In this document: piece by piece, positions 9,150 to 17,024 of the stretch
Layout: each line of letters begins with the position of its first letter
How positions within the stretch are numbered: position 1 is the first letter of the stretch
Source of the DNA: Anaerocolumna jejuensis DSM 15929
GTDB lineage: Bacteria; Bacillota; Clostridia; Lachnospirales; Lachnospiraceae
Length of the DNA: 64,000 nucleotides
NCBI RefSeq assembly: GCF_900142215.1
Contig: NZ_FRAC01000006.1
Coordinates: 519,584 to 583,583, forward strand
Reading direction: 5' to 3'
The notes under the pieces: model-generated
Database searches by the model: none
Seen by the model: only the letters and a program-made list of their open reading frames with translations
What the model was told of the DNA's origin: nothing
Program-made: the position numbers and the translations under genes

Positions 9150-9281
9150 ATGAAAAAACTTATAAAGAAGATTATTACAGCAATTGATAATCTGCAAATA
9201 CAACCAAGCACATATTACAAATTTAGCATTGTTTTTATACTTTTAAATACTACTATTACAATTGTAAAACTTTTCATTTAA
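9150..9281 (+). CDS. Small hydrophobic membrane peptide, possible type I toxin
   Basis: A 43-codon plus-strand frame with a near-perfect ribosome-binding site (TAAGGAGG, 10 nt before the ATG). It encodes MKKLIKKIITAIDN, a short polar part, then one hydrophobic helix FSIVFILLNTTITIVKLFI to the end: a basic N-terminus with a single membrane span. A good intrinsic terminator follows within 10 bp. Size, charge pattern and isolated gene with its own terminator match type I toxin peptides, but I see no defined antisense RNA, so a membrane-regulator peptide is equally possible. Confidence 0.6.
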   Translation: MKKLIKKIITAIDNLQIQPSTYYKFSIVFILLNTTITIVKLFI

Positions 9282-9288
9282 GCATTGA

Positions 9289-9323
9289 GGAGCAATCTTT
9301 AGGGGCGATTGCTCCTTTTCTAT
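9289..9323 (+). terminator. Intrinsic terminator of the small peptide gene
   Basis: GGAGCAATC pairs with GATTGCTCC (9-bp stem), followed by TTTTCTATTT. Confidence 0.8.
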
Positions 9324-9334
9324 TTATGGTTCTT

Positions 9335-9370
9335 CGGGATGCCGGGGCATTTGCGAAGCAAATGCAAAAA
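9335..9370. repeat. GATGC-CGGGG hairpin with GCGAAGC core
   Basis: GGGATGCCGGG is followed by GCATTTGCGAAGCAAATGC (9347-9365), a perfect 8-bp stem on a GAA loop. It is a member of the dispersed hairpin family. Confidence 0.5.
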
Positions 9371-9637
9371 CAGATGAATAAATGGATTTATTGAAAGAAA
9401 ACCAAAAAGGTTATAAAATCAAGATAATTCAGAGCAATAGATAAGTAACAATTAAATAAGTTCTAAAACGTTGTAAAATCAAGACTAATTGGCACTTTCA
9501 ACAGGTGGTGTAAATCAGATTTTTTCAGCTTATCACTATCTAATTGAAACACAGTGTAACCTTTATGGTTCTAAATTAATATATCCTAATAAAGCAAAAA
9601 AGAATAATGAGAGGGAAATCATACCCTCTCATAAACA
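9366..9637. other. Non-coding spacer
   Basis: No gene is seen. TATAAAATCAAGATAATT (about 9413) and TGTAAAATCAAGACTAATT (about 9473) form a spaced direct repeat of unknown role. It ends in an imperfect hairpin (GAGAGGG/ATACCCTCTC) beside the stop of the next gene. Confidence 0.35.
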
Positions 9638-10600
9638 TTAATACTCTTGTGATAGTTCTAATTTATCCATATCAAATTGCTGATAAAAGACTGGGATATT
9701 ATATACTTTTCTTAATCCTGTAAGGTATTGTATATCTTCATTTTTAGGCTTAGAACTTGTAACGATAATTAATTTATCAGCTTTTTTTGTAATAGGATAA
9801 TGGCTGTATTCCAATAACTGACCTAAGGCTTGGCGAATTGCCACCCTTACTGTAGCTGCTGTTTTTAGTTCGTAGAAAATTTCATTACCCTGCTGGTCTT
9901 TGGCTTTTATATCTACATAGTTTTCATCAGTTACTACCTTATCAAACCCTTTCGCTATTAGATAATCTCTTAAAGCATTAGATAACTCATTGTGTTGCAG
10001 TTGCATCATATACTCTGATGGCTTAACTGGTATTTCACCTGTCTTTTTAGCTTTCTGCTTGGCTTGTTCTATGTATGCATGGTATCCCGGTAACTTCTCC
10101 AAATATTTATCTACTGATTCATCCGCTAAAGTGATACCTGATGCAGGGTTATTTATAACATACTTATCAATGACAGGTTTTGCCACTGTTATGTAATCAT
10201 TCAAAGCTTCCATAAAAGGAGTATCTTTAGCATAATGCCATTGCCACTTATGGTCTTTTATCTTCTCAAACTTTCTGCCCAATTCTTTTGCTAATACTTC
10301 AGTCAGTTGGTCTGTATAGACTGCTCTCTGCTCGTTATCTCTACAACTAATCTCTAAGAAAACCTTTGATTTATTATTTATAACCATAGCAATATTATAG
10401 ATTTTTTCTTGTGAATCAGAACCCAGCCAAAATGTGATTTGTAAATATTCTTCATTTCCTCGAAAATACAAACCATCTGAAAGCCTACCCTTATTATCCT
10501 TAATGCGTGGTACAAAATGAAAATTCGGATGCTGCAATTTGTACCCTAATAGATAATCCAGACATTCTCCATGTATCGGATGCAAGTCAATCTTGTTCAT
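9638..10600 (-). CDS. PD-(D/E)XK nuclease-like protein at the end of the R-M operon
   Basis: A 320-residue protein. The C-terminal 120 residues fit a restriction-endonuclease-like fold: YVDIKAKD (Asp230), EIFYELKTA (Glu244, Lys246) and a following helix with Gln258, i.e. D-(E-x-K)-Q spacing as in PD-(D/E)XK enzymes. The N-terminal 150 residues are unassigned. It is the last gene of a six-gene operon, 29 bp after its upstream neighbour. It could be a second, modification-dependent nuclease or a DNA-binding partner of the R-M system. The nuclease fold is inferred from motifs only. Confidence 0.65.
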   Translation of the reverse strand: MNKIDLHPIHGECLDYLLGYKLQHPNFHFVPRIKDNKGRLSDGLYFRGNEEYLQITFWLGSDSQEKIYNIAMVINNKSKVFLEISCRDNEQRAVYTDQLTEVLAKELGRKFEKIKDHKWQWHYAKDTPFMEALNDYITVAKPVIDKYVINNPASGITLADESVDKYLEKLPGYHAYIEQAKQKAKKTGEIPVKPSEYMMQLQHNELSNALRDYLIAKGFDKVVTDENYVDIKAKDQQGNEIFYELKTAATVRVAIRQALGQLLEYSHYPITKKADKLIIVTSSKPKNEDIQYLTGLRKVYNIPVFYQQFDMDKLELSQEY

Positions 10601-10629
10601 TTTTTCCCTCTCCCTTGGTAAGTATCAAT

Positions 10630-11637
10630 TCATTCTTTATCTTCTGCTTTCTCAAATGCGATATACCAAAATGCCATGTCCAAGATTTTCATCTCTGGAT
10701 ATTTTATACACCTTTGGACAAATAATCTCTTCTTGAAATCATCTAATTTCTCACGATTATCATTATAATACTGTGTTAAGTCAGCTAATGACCTTTTATT
10801 ATAACTTCCGGCAGCTATCTTATAAGTTCTAAGAGTATCAACAAAAAATCTATCATAAGCTGGTACACAACCAAGAGTACCCATTAATATTTTTGTAATT
10901 AGGATATCTGATACCCCGTCAAAATCATCAATATTCTTTCTCTTATCTATGTATATTGTCTTTAATTTATCTGATAGTTTTATTATCAAATCCAAGTTGT
11001 CTTCTATTAAGAGGTCATTACAACTTATACCCCAAAGAGGCTTATACTCTGGATTATATATTTCCTTTACTGCATCTCTATGTACCAAATAATCTTTCCA
11101 CAAAAGGAAGGATGACCCCCGATACATTCCCCATGATGCTAAGTAAAAAGCCAAATGCAGACACAAAAAGTCAACCTTGTCCTCTGTTAATTCTTTGCAA
11201 TCCGCAAATGCTGTATAGCAATGCTCCCAACTTAAATACCTTGAGTTCTCAGTATTGAGGTTCTTTAAAAATTCGTTTCCTTTTTCTATAACAATATCAA
11301 TTTCTATGGATGGCTTTGTGCGGCTGATTGTCCTTTGTGGCTCTTGCAGTATTTTATTGGGTTTAGTTACCATACTCAAATGTCCAGAAGCATCATCTTT
11401 GACAAATGCCACACTCTGTGACTTTAGATTCAAATTCTTCAATTTGTAACCTGCATTATGCCAAGCCAAAGGAAATGTATGAGATTCAGGATGATACCAG
11501 TAAGCTGCATGGTTATAGGCTGACGGTGTAAGTTTTTGGCCTAGAATACCCTCTATCTGCTCAAAAGTAAATTCTAAATAGTCCTTATTACTATTCTTTA
11601 AATAATTCTCTAAGTCTAAGTACTTATCGCCTTTCAT
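10630..11637 (-). CDS. Unknown R-M operon protein with DUF7662-like N-terminus
   Basis: A 335-residue protein. The N-terminal 80 residues include LTPSAYNHAAYWYHPESH and then FPLAWHNAGYKL, matching the pattern of the small DUF7662 domain often found in defence-associated proteins (my recollection of the family; needs a profile search). The C-terminal part has DGVSDILITKILMGTLGC, which may be a helical DNA-binding segment. It lies 13 bp after the preceding gene. It probably assists the restriction system; no catalytic motif is evident. Confidence 0.55.
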   Translation of the reverse strand: MKGDKYLDLENYLKNSNKDYLEFTFEQIEGILGQKLTPSAYNHAAYWYHPESHTFPLAWHNAGYKLKNLNLKSQSVAFVKDDASGHLSMVTKPNKILQEPQRTISRTKPSIEIDIVIEKGNEFLKNLNTENSRYLSWEHCYTAFADCKELTEDKVDFLCLHLAFYLASWGMYRGSSFLLWKDYLVHRDAVKEIYNPEYKPLWGISCNDLLIEDNLDLIIKLSDKLKTIYIDKRKNIDDFDGVSDILITKILMGTLGCVPAYDRFFVDTLRTYKIAAGSYNKRSLADLTQYYNDNREKLDDFKKRLFVQRCIKYPEMKILDMAFWYIAFEKAEDKE

Positions 11638-11650
11638 CTACTTTCTCCCC

Positions 11651-12178
11651 TTATATGGAATTCAATGCTCTAATAGTAACATCACAATATTTTTTCCTTA
11701 AGTTTTCCACGTGTACCTGCTTATTGGTTGATGCATAGAAAATTACATATTTATGCTCTGCTACTTTATTACTATGAACTTTGATGCAGTCCTTCTCTAA
11801 TTTGCCATTACTATCCGGCGCAGTTGCTGCAAAACACTCACAGATAACACTACCGTCCTCTGATTCTACATCGTGGCCGGCTTCTGTTCCAAAGCATACA
11901 TTAAACCGTTTTGTTGGATGCTCTTTCAGTAAGTATTCTACTGCCTCCAAACATACAAGATAGGTAAAGGTTTGATTCACCTGCTCTATAAAATTGGTCT
12001 CGTGTTGAAATAGTGGGTCATACCCTGATTGTGTGAATTTAATCTTACGCAGAAACTCCATACCTGACCCATTAGTTAATAGGTCAGACATGTGCTTCTC
12101 TGTGATGCTTACTATTTTATCTCTATAGAGTTTAACCTGTTCTACGTTGCTAAATAAGACTTTTTTGCTAGTACCCAT
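11651..12178 (-). CDS. Unknown R-M operon protein, 175 residues
   Basis: A soluble protein with ATG preceded by TGGAGG. It has several Cys residues (VCFGTEAGHD, VICECFAA) but no clear zinc ligand pattern. The segment FNVCFGTEAGHDVESEDG followed by SVICECFAATAP could be the core of a degenerate nuclease fold (acidic residues before a central strand), but the Lys of an ExK motif is not in place. It is 23 bp downstream of the AlwI-like gene and clearly cotranscribed. Function unknown. Confidence 0.5.
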   Translation of the reverse strand: MGTSKKVLFSNVEQVKLYRDKIVSITEKHMSDLLTNGSGMEFLRKIKFTQSGYDPLFQHETNFIEQVNQTFTYLVCLEAVEYLLKEHPTKRFNVCFGTEAGHDVESEDGSVICECFAATAPDSNGKLEKDCIKVHSNKVAEHKYVIFYASTNKQVHVENLRKKYCDVTIRALNSI

Positions 12179-12201
12179 AATGTACCTCCATTATTACCAT
12201 A

Positions 12202-13755
12202 TTAAAGGTCAGATAATAACACTTGCCTATCCACAGTAAAAATATCCTTGATTTTTGCATGGGTATACCCATTTGAACTGTAATTTTCAACCAATTTAAT
12301 CATATTAGATACACTCATAACAGCTCCATGTACTTCTGTTTCCTCTACAATAGATTTTAGCTGCGAATTTATGTTATTACCAAACCCACCAGCAATATAT
12401 CCAAAGAATTTTAATGGATATTTCTGACCTGAACCATAAGTTTTTATGTAATTATGTACCATTCGATTCCTATGGTCATTGTTAATTGTATATTTACTAT
12501 ATGCCTTGTTGTCCAATATACCTATATACTTATCTGAATCTGAAAAGACTAAAACGTCAGGAGTCAACCCAATCGGTCCCACATGTTCCGCCTTAAAATC
12601 AAAGGCAGTCTTAAATAATTCAACTGTTGCAAGCTCAAATTCCGTAGCATCATCTCTACCTCGAAATGCCATTTCAAAATACTCTGACATAAACGAACCT
12701 ATAGCACCACGTGGATATAGCTTAAGCAGTGTTTCCTCAACAACCTGATTGTCTATACCAGTCTGCTCTGTTATCTTATCGACTAAAGATGGTGTTATCT
12801 TACCTATTGGTGATTTTAGTGATTCAGTAATAAATGCTTGTTTAATTTTCTGTTCTGCAATTATCTTATGCGTAATTGTTTTTGTAGCTGTAAGATTTCG
12901 AAGGTCTTTTGTATGTTTAGGGTCAATACCAAATTTACGCTGAAAATACTCATGTTGCTCGGGTCTATCAATAAAAGGTGGAACTGTAACTAGTATTTCA
13001 GCAACCTCTTGTTTCTTATCATCCAATATTACCAGTTGTTTCTCATCATTTCGTTTGGCTAATTGAGTATATTCAATCCAATTAACTATTGTATTGGATA
13101 TATCAGTCAGATATCTAAAAGGATGGTCTTTACTACCTTCTCCCTTCGAAGGTTTATATACCTCAAAGAAATCCACAGCTAAACAACTATCACCATAATT
13201 TCGGAATTGTAGTATTCTATCTACTACATTTAAGTAGCAATCTTCTTTTTCGTTTTCTGCTTCAGTAATAACAACCTTGGCAATTTCCTCTTCTGTAAGA
13301 TAAAACCCCAAACGACTATCACTTAGAAGCCTTAAAAGAAACCGAAAAGGTCTAATTTTAAACCTTGAAGAGACCTGAACCCCTCTACTTTGGGAAAAAG
13401 AAGAGGGGAACTGATACTTCAAAACTTGATTCTTTAATATTTCTACAGGCGATTCACCTGCCATTATTGCTTCACCAGCTAATGTCAACTTAATTTGTTT
13501 CGTTGATTCCTGAGTAAAGATTAATCCAAGGCTTGCTACCCATGCTTTATAAGTTCTAGCTCCACCACCTGTTTGGTCTCTTCTTTCGCCTACTCTTTTT
13601 AATCCTGCTTGCTCTAATGCATCCTCCAAAGATAAATGAGCATTTCTTTGCCCTTGCCATTCTTGGTCTAGTGCCATATCAGCAAATGTAGTTAACACCT
13701 CAGGAATTGAATTTAATTTTCGTTTTGGTCTTGTTACCCACCAATAATTTAACAC
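12202..13755 (-). CDS. AlwI-like type II restriction endonuclease
   Basis: A 517-residue protein starting at GTG, preceded by AAGGAGAG. The N-terminus (WWVTRPKRKLNSIPEVLTTF, then LDQEWQGQ) and the central arrangement match the AlwI restriction endonuclease family. A PD-(D/E)XK site is visible: TPDVLVFSD (Asp400) and GILDNKAYSKY (Asp415, Lys417). Relatives recognise asymmetric sites and cut outside them. It lies 17 bp after a C5 methylase gene, so methylase and nuclease form one unit; the cognate site cannot be derived by eye. The expected length for the family is about 500 residues, so it appears intact. Confidence 0.85.
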   Translation of the reverse strand: MLNYWWVTRPKRKLNSIPEVLTTFADMALDQEWQGQRNAHLSLEDALEQAGLKRVGERRDQTGGGARTYKAWVASLGLIFTQESTKQIKLTLAGEAIMAGESPVEILKNQVLKYQFPSSFSQSRGVQVSSRFKIRPFRFLLRLLSDSRLGFYLTEEEIAKVVITEAENEKEDCYLNVVDRILQFRNYGDSCLAVDFFEVYKPSKGEGSKDHPFRYLTDISNTIVNWIEYTQLAKRNDEKQLVILDDKKQEVAEILVTVPPFIDRPEQHEYFQRKFGIDPKHTKDLRNLTATKTITHKIIAEQKIKQAFITESLKSPIGKITPSLVDKITEQTGIDNQVVEETLLKLYPRGAIGSFMSEYFEMAFRGRDDATEFELATVELFKTAFDFKAEHVGPIGLTPDVLVFSDSDKYIGILDNKAYSKYTINNDHRNRMVHNYIKTYGSGQKYPLKFFGYIAGGFGNNINSQLKSIVEETEVHGAVMSVSNMIKLVENYSSNGYTHAKIKDIFTVDRQVLLSDL

Positions 13756-13772
13756 CCCACATCTCTCCTTAC

Positions 13773-14825
13773 TTATTCATTTATATTACAAGGTATACTT
13801 TCATAAGGTATACCCGCAAAAGTTTTTAATACTGCTTCAAATATTACCTGCGCTCCCTTACTTGGTACAGCCATTCCAATTTGTCTGCGAACTGCTTCTT
13901 TGCTACCCACAAATTCATAGGTATCAGGGAATGTCTGCAATCTTGCTCTTTCTCTATTTGTCAATGCTCTTGGCTCTGAATAATGATAAATATGTGTTCC
14001 ACCACCGCCACTACCAGTCACTGTATAGGCTGGCTTATCAGGGTCTAATCGTTTATAAATCTGACTTATCTTTGCACCTTTTACATTTAATTGTAATTCT
14101 TCTGGTAAATCTGCATTAAATGCATTTTGTCCCGGCTTTATATACATTAATCTTTGAACTACTTTTTCTGATTGTTTTGTGAGTTCATTATTTTTAGCAT
14201 CTTTACTTATAGGTACTTTTTCCAAAGCGGTTCTTACAGAAACATCTATATCTTTATATAACTCAGGAGAAGGAACTTTATATTCATAAGGCAAGTCTTT
14301 CCTTATACCAATTATAATTACCCTGTGTCTTGCCTGAGGTACTCCATATTCCTCAAACTTATATAAGTGAGGATAAATTCTATAACCTGCTTTCTGCAAA
14401 TCACCTAAGATTTTTTCAAATGCGTTACCCTCATTAGCTGACCTTATACCACCTACATTTTCAGCTAAAAACCACATAGGTTTATGTTTCTTTAATACCT
14501 TAACTCCATATGAATACAAAGGACCATATGTCCCATCCATACCCTTTTGCTCACCTACTTGGCTATAATCATTACAAGGGAAACCAAATGCCAAGGCATC
14601 TATTGAAGGTAATGTGGTTAAATCTAATTTTCTAACATCAGCACAAATTACTGAATCAGGATGTTCTGGGCAAATATTTTTTATATAAGTATTACATGTA
14701 TCTTGGTCATAGTCTGTTGCCCATTCATGTACTATTTGAAAATCCTTATTTCCAATTTCGGCATTCATAGCACCATAAGCTAAACCACCCGGACCACAAA
14801 ACAATTCACCCAATCTAAATTTCAT
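13773..14825 (-). CDS. DNA (cytosine-5-)-methyltransferase
   Basis: 350 residues with the ordered C5-methylase motifs: I (ELFCGPGGLAYG), IV with catalytic Cys84 (FGFPCNDYS), VI (LAENVGG), VIII (QARHRVIIIG), IX (RERARLQTFP) and X (IGMAVPSKGA). It transfers a methyl group from S-adenosylmethionine to cytosine in the recognition site and protects host DNA from the neighbouring AlwI-like nuclease. The target-recognition region lies between motifs VIII and IX (about residues 175-280). The ATG follows AAAGGAG, and the gene starts 5 bp after the XRE gene, so it is controlled from the same promoter. Confidence 0.93.
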   Translation of the reverse strand: MKFRLGELFCGPGGLAYGAMNAEIGNKDFQIVHEWATDYDQDTCNTYIKNICPEHPDSVICADVRKLDLTTLPSIDALAFGFPCNDYSQVGEQKGMDGTYGPLYSYGVKVLKKHKPMWFLAENVGGIRSANEGNAFEKILGDLQKAGYRIYPHLYKFEEYGVPQARHRVIIIGIRKDLPYEYKVPSPELYKDIDVSVRTALEKVPISKDAKNNELTKQSEKVVQRLMYIKPGQNAFNADLPEELQLNVKGAKISQIYKRLDPDKPAYTVTGSGGGGTHIYHYSEPRALTNRERARLQTFPDTYEFVGSKEAVRRQIGMAVPSKGAQVIFEAVLKTFAGIPYESIPCNINE

Positions 14826-14830
14826 CGTTC

Positions 14831-15049
14831 TTATTCTCCTTTAACTTTGTCTCCACTGAATAGTATAAAATTTCTTTCAAACTTTGCATTAACAGCTTCA
14901 GCCATTTTCTCCAAATCGGCAATAGTGAAGCTCTCTCTTTTCATCTTTGCGTTAAAATTTTGAGGAGATTGTCCTATTCTTCTGGCTAATTCCGCTGCAC
15001 TAATATTATTCCTTACACATAATATCTTTATTTGCTCTGAGATTGTCAC
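14831..15049 (-). CDS. XRE-type regulator heading the R-M operon
   Basis: A 72-residue HTH protein (LCVRNNISAAELARRIGQS, then PQNFNAKMKR), starting at GTG after GGAGGTGG. It is the first gene of the operon, immediately before the methylase. Small HTH proteins in this position act as controller or repressor proteins that time methylase and nuclease expression. The promoter just upstream has a TATACTGGTATA near-palindrome over its -10, a plausible operator. Confidence 0.8.
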   Translation of the reverse strand: MTISEQIKILCVRNNISAAELARRIGQSPQNFNAKMKRESFTIADLEKMAEAVNAKFERNFILFSGDKVKGE

Positions 15050-15082
15050 ACTCTACCACCTCCATATAAAGCAATATATACC

Positions 15083-15111
15083 AGTATAAACGATTGAGTT
15101 GATACTGTCAA
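15083..15111 (-). promoter_or_regulatory. SigA-type promoter of the R-M operon
   Basis: On the minus strand TTGACA (15111-15106) and TATACT (15088-15083) are separated by exactly 17 bp. The -10 lies inside TATACTGGTATATA, an imperfect dyad that could be the site of the XRE product. Confidence 0.85.
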
Positions 15112-15120
15112 TTCAACCAT

Positions 15121-15969
15121 TTAGCTTATATTCTTTCTTGTTTCAAGATATAAAATTGCATCCCCGTAACTTAAACCAGCATCACTTTTTAATCTATGTA
15201 GATATTTTATTGAGTTATCAAGAAATCCCCTTATTTCTTCGGTTTCTTTAAACTCCAGCACACTCATAATATAATCCCAAGTCCTTCTTTCTGATAAGTC
15301 CATAATAGTTTCAACATATACCTTATCTCCACACCAATAATCTGACTGATAATTGTAATATATTTCACTATGCAGTTCTTCCGGGAATGATAATACAACT
15401 AATTTATGACCATAAATTGTGTGTAAATCATCAAATGTATCCAGTACTGATGATAAGGTCGTAAAGTGTAATCCACAATACATATTAGCATCATAAACGA
15501 AACTTTCCGGTTGATAATCTACCCAATCTGTATGAATAGAAAAATTCTCTTTATTCTGCTCATCGTAAGTAAGTTTATACATTTTTAAATTTCGAAAATG
15601 TGAACCATATACTGCCGTTTTTACTATTTTATCTTCAGGTTCTTCTAATTTCTCAAAAGGATGTTGTGCCTTGTACAATTCAATATTAATTTTAAATAAA
15701 TCCCCATCTTTACCTTTTCCGATTACATACCCATCTCTATAGTCAATATACCCATATAATCGTTGGCGACCTAATAAGCAATGTAACTCAATAAAATCTG
15801 GGTCTGATTTATATACTTCTCTTATTTCATTTATGTCTGCATTTCTGTATTTTCTCATTTCATCATGAACTGTATCTTGTTCAATTGCTTCAATTCTTCT
15901 GTTTGTCACTCTTACTATATCTCCAACTGAAGGTATTCTATAAAAATAACGTTTAATTAATAACCCCAT
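15121..15969 (-). CDS. Hypothetical protein next to the helicase/nuclease pair
   Basis: A 282-residue soluble, acidic and aromatic-rich protein (many Tyr/Asp) with ATG after AGGGGGC. I do not recognise the family and see no signal peptide or membrane span. It lies 160 bp downstream of the AbiJ-NTD/Mrr nuclease gene, separated from it by an intrinsic terminator at 16086-16104, so it may be separately expressed. Its position between two restriction loci suggests a defence-related role, which is inference from context only. Confidence 0.5.
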   Translation of the reverse strand: MGLLIKRYFYRIPSVGDIVRVTNRRIEAIEQDTVHDEMRKYRNADINEIREVYKSDPDFIELHCLLGRQRLYGYIDYRDGYVIGKGKDGDLFKINIELYKAQHPFEKLEEPEDKIVKTAVYGSHFRNLKMYKLTYDEQNKENFSIHTDWVDYQPESFVYDANMYCGLHFTTLSSVLDTFDDLHTIYGHKLVVLSFPEELHSEIYYNYQSDYWCGDKVYVETIMDLSERRTWDYIMSVLEFKETEEIRGFLDNSIKYLHRLKSDAGLSYGDAILYLETRKNIS

Positions 15970-16085
15970 ATTGCCCCCTTATTATAAATTTTTACATACA
16001 TAAAATACCATTTCCTTTAATTATAGAAGAGTTTACACCATTTTACAATGCTCATTTGTTTTCGACTCTGCCATAATAAACTAAA

Positions 16086-16104
16086 AGGCACCCATAGGAT
16101 GCCT
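16086..16104 (-). terminator. Intrinsic terminator after the nuclease gene
   Basis: AGGCATCC / GGGTGCCT stem followed by TTTTAGTTT on the minus strand. Confidence 0.75.
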
Positions 16105-16129
16105 AATAAAAAACTATATATTTATTTTA

Positions 16130-17011
16130 CTATATTTCAAAAATAGATTTATTAAAATCCCCTTCCTCAGCTAATGCTCTGACTTTACTCCATAGGAATT
16201 CTGTAAAATCTTTCTTTCGTGATAATACAATTGCTAATTCTTGTACCGTCATAAGGACTATATTTACTGTTCTACCATTTGCAAAAGTTTGTAATGCTTC
16301 TTCAGAATACCCAGAGTAGCTTATGTATAAACCTCTTGTAAAGCCTGACTTAGATGATACTTTCTCATTAAATATCACTAAATTACCTTTATCAATTGGT
16401 TTATTTGTCCATTTTGCCTCCAATAAATATACTTCATTATGTAAGATGAAACTCCCATCTATCTGTTCACCTACAATTTTAAAGCTACCTCTTGGTTGAA
16501 GTACATTTACATCAAAAAAATCTTTTAGATATTTTTCAAAAGCAAAACCTCTTGACTGGGGGCTATCCTCACAAATAGAAAGGTTCTGTAACTCTTTTGA
16601 ATACTTTTCATAATCTATCAAAGATGTAATCGGTTTAGTAACAATATTTGAAGAAACATTTGAAAGTGTACTAGAAGCAGTTCTACCGATTAATCTATTT
16701 CCGATATCTGCACATTGCTTGAATAATTCACCATTCTTATCATTAATCATGTTTTTGGATTGCATATATTTCATTAATTGTAATAATAGCTTACCAACAG
16801 CAACATTATCATATTCCTGCATTATAGCTTTGAGAATTCTGCCTTTTGAAGTGTCTGGATACTTCATATAAATATCAATAGATAATACATCATAAACAAA
16901 TTCTTGAAAAGTTCTATTTGAAAAGTCTAAAACATACCCACCTTCCATTTCAAACAGTCTTACAAAGCAATCTTTTTCAACAAACGTTAGTTTAGCCATA
17001 AATTCTTTCAC
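16130..17011 (-). CDS. AbiJ-NTD-like / Mrr-like restriction endonuclease
   Basis: A 293-residue protein. Residues 25-85 (YVLDFSNRTFQEFVYD, SKGRILKAIMQEYDN, VGKLLLQLMKY) fit the AbiJ N-terminal domain type seen at the front of many anti-phage effectors. Residues 150-290 are Mrr-like: RGFAFEKYLKDFF, GEQIDGSF (Asp185), VYLLEAKW (Glu198, Lys200). So it reads as a DNA-binding or sensor domain fused to a PD-(D/E)XK nuclease. The GTG start at 17011 sits very close to AAAGGA; the ATG at 16999 is an alternative. It begins 13 bp after the helicase gene, so the two form a unit. Confidence 0.75.
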   Translation of the reverse strand: MKEFMAKLTFVEKDCFVRLFEMEGGYVLDFSNRTFQEFVYDVLSIDIYMKYPDTSKGRILKAIMQEYDNVAVGKLLLQLMKYMQSKNMINDKNGELFKQCADIGNRLIGRTASSTLSNVSSNIVTKPITSLIDYEKYSKELQNLSICEDSPQSRGFAFEKYLKDFFDVNVLQPRGSFKIVGEQIDGSFILHNEVYLLEAKWTNKPIDKGNLVIFNEKVSSKSGFTRGLYISYSGYSEEALQTFANGRTVNIVLMTVQELAIVLSRKKDFTEFLWSKVRALAEEGDFNKSIFEI

Positions 17012-17024
17012 ATCCTTTATTGAG

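Larger units (their letters stand above)
8484..9581. repeat. 14-bp direct repeats flanking a gene-poor 1.1-kb segment
   Basis: GTTCTAAATTAATA occurs exactly at 8484-8497 and 9568-9581, each followed by an A-rich stretch containing GCAAAAAAG. Between them lie a bidirectional terminator, an 18-bp tandem repeat and the small membrane peptide gene. The repeats could be insertion scars or regulatory sites. Confidence 0.4.

Noticed and set aside
8972..9211. 79-codon minus-strand frame
   Set aside because: It is antisense to the start of the 43-residue plus-strand gene, which has the better ribosome-binding site and terminator; the minus frame is probably a shadow, though an antisense RNA is not excluded.
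9400..9500. CRISPR-like repeat (TGTAAAATCAAGA words)
   Set aside because: Only two degenerate copies, no regular spacers and no cas genes.
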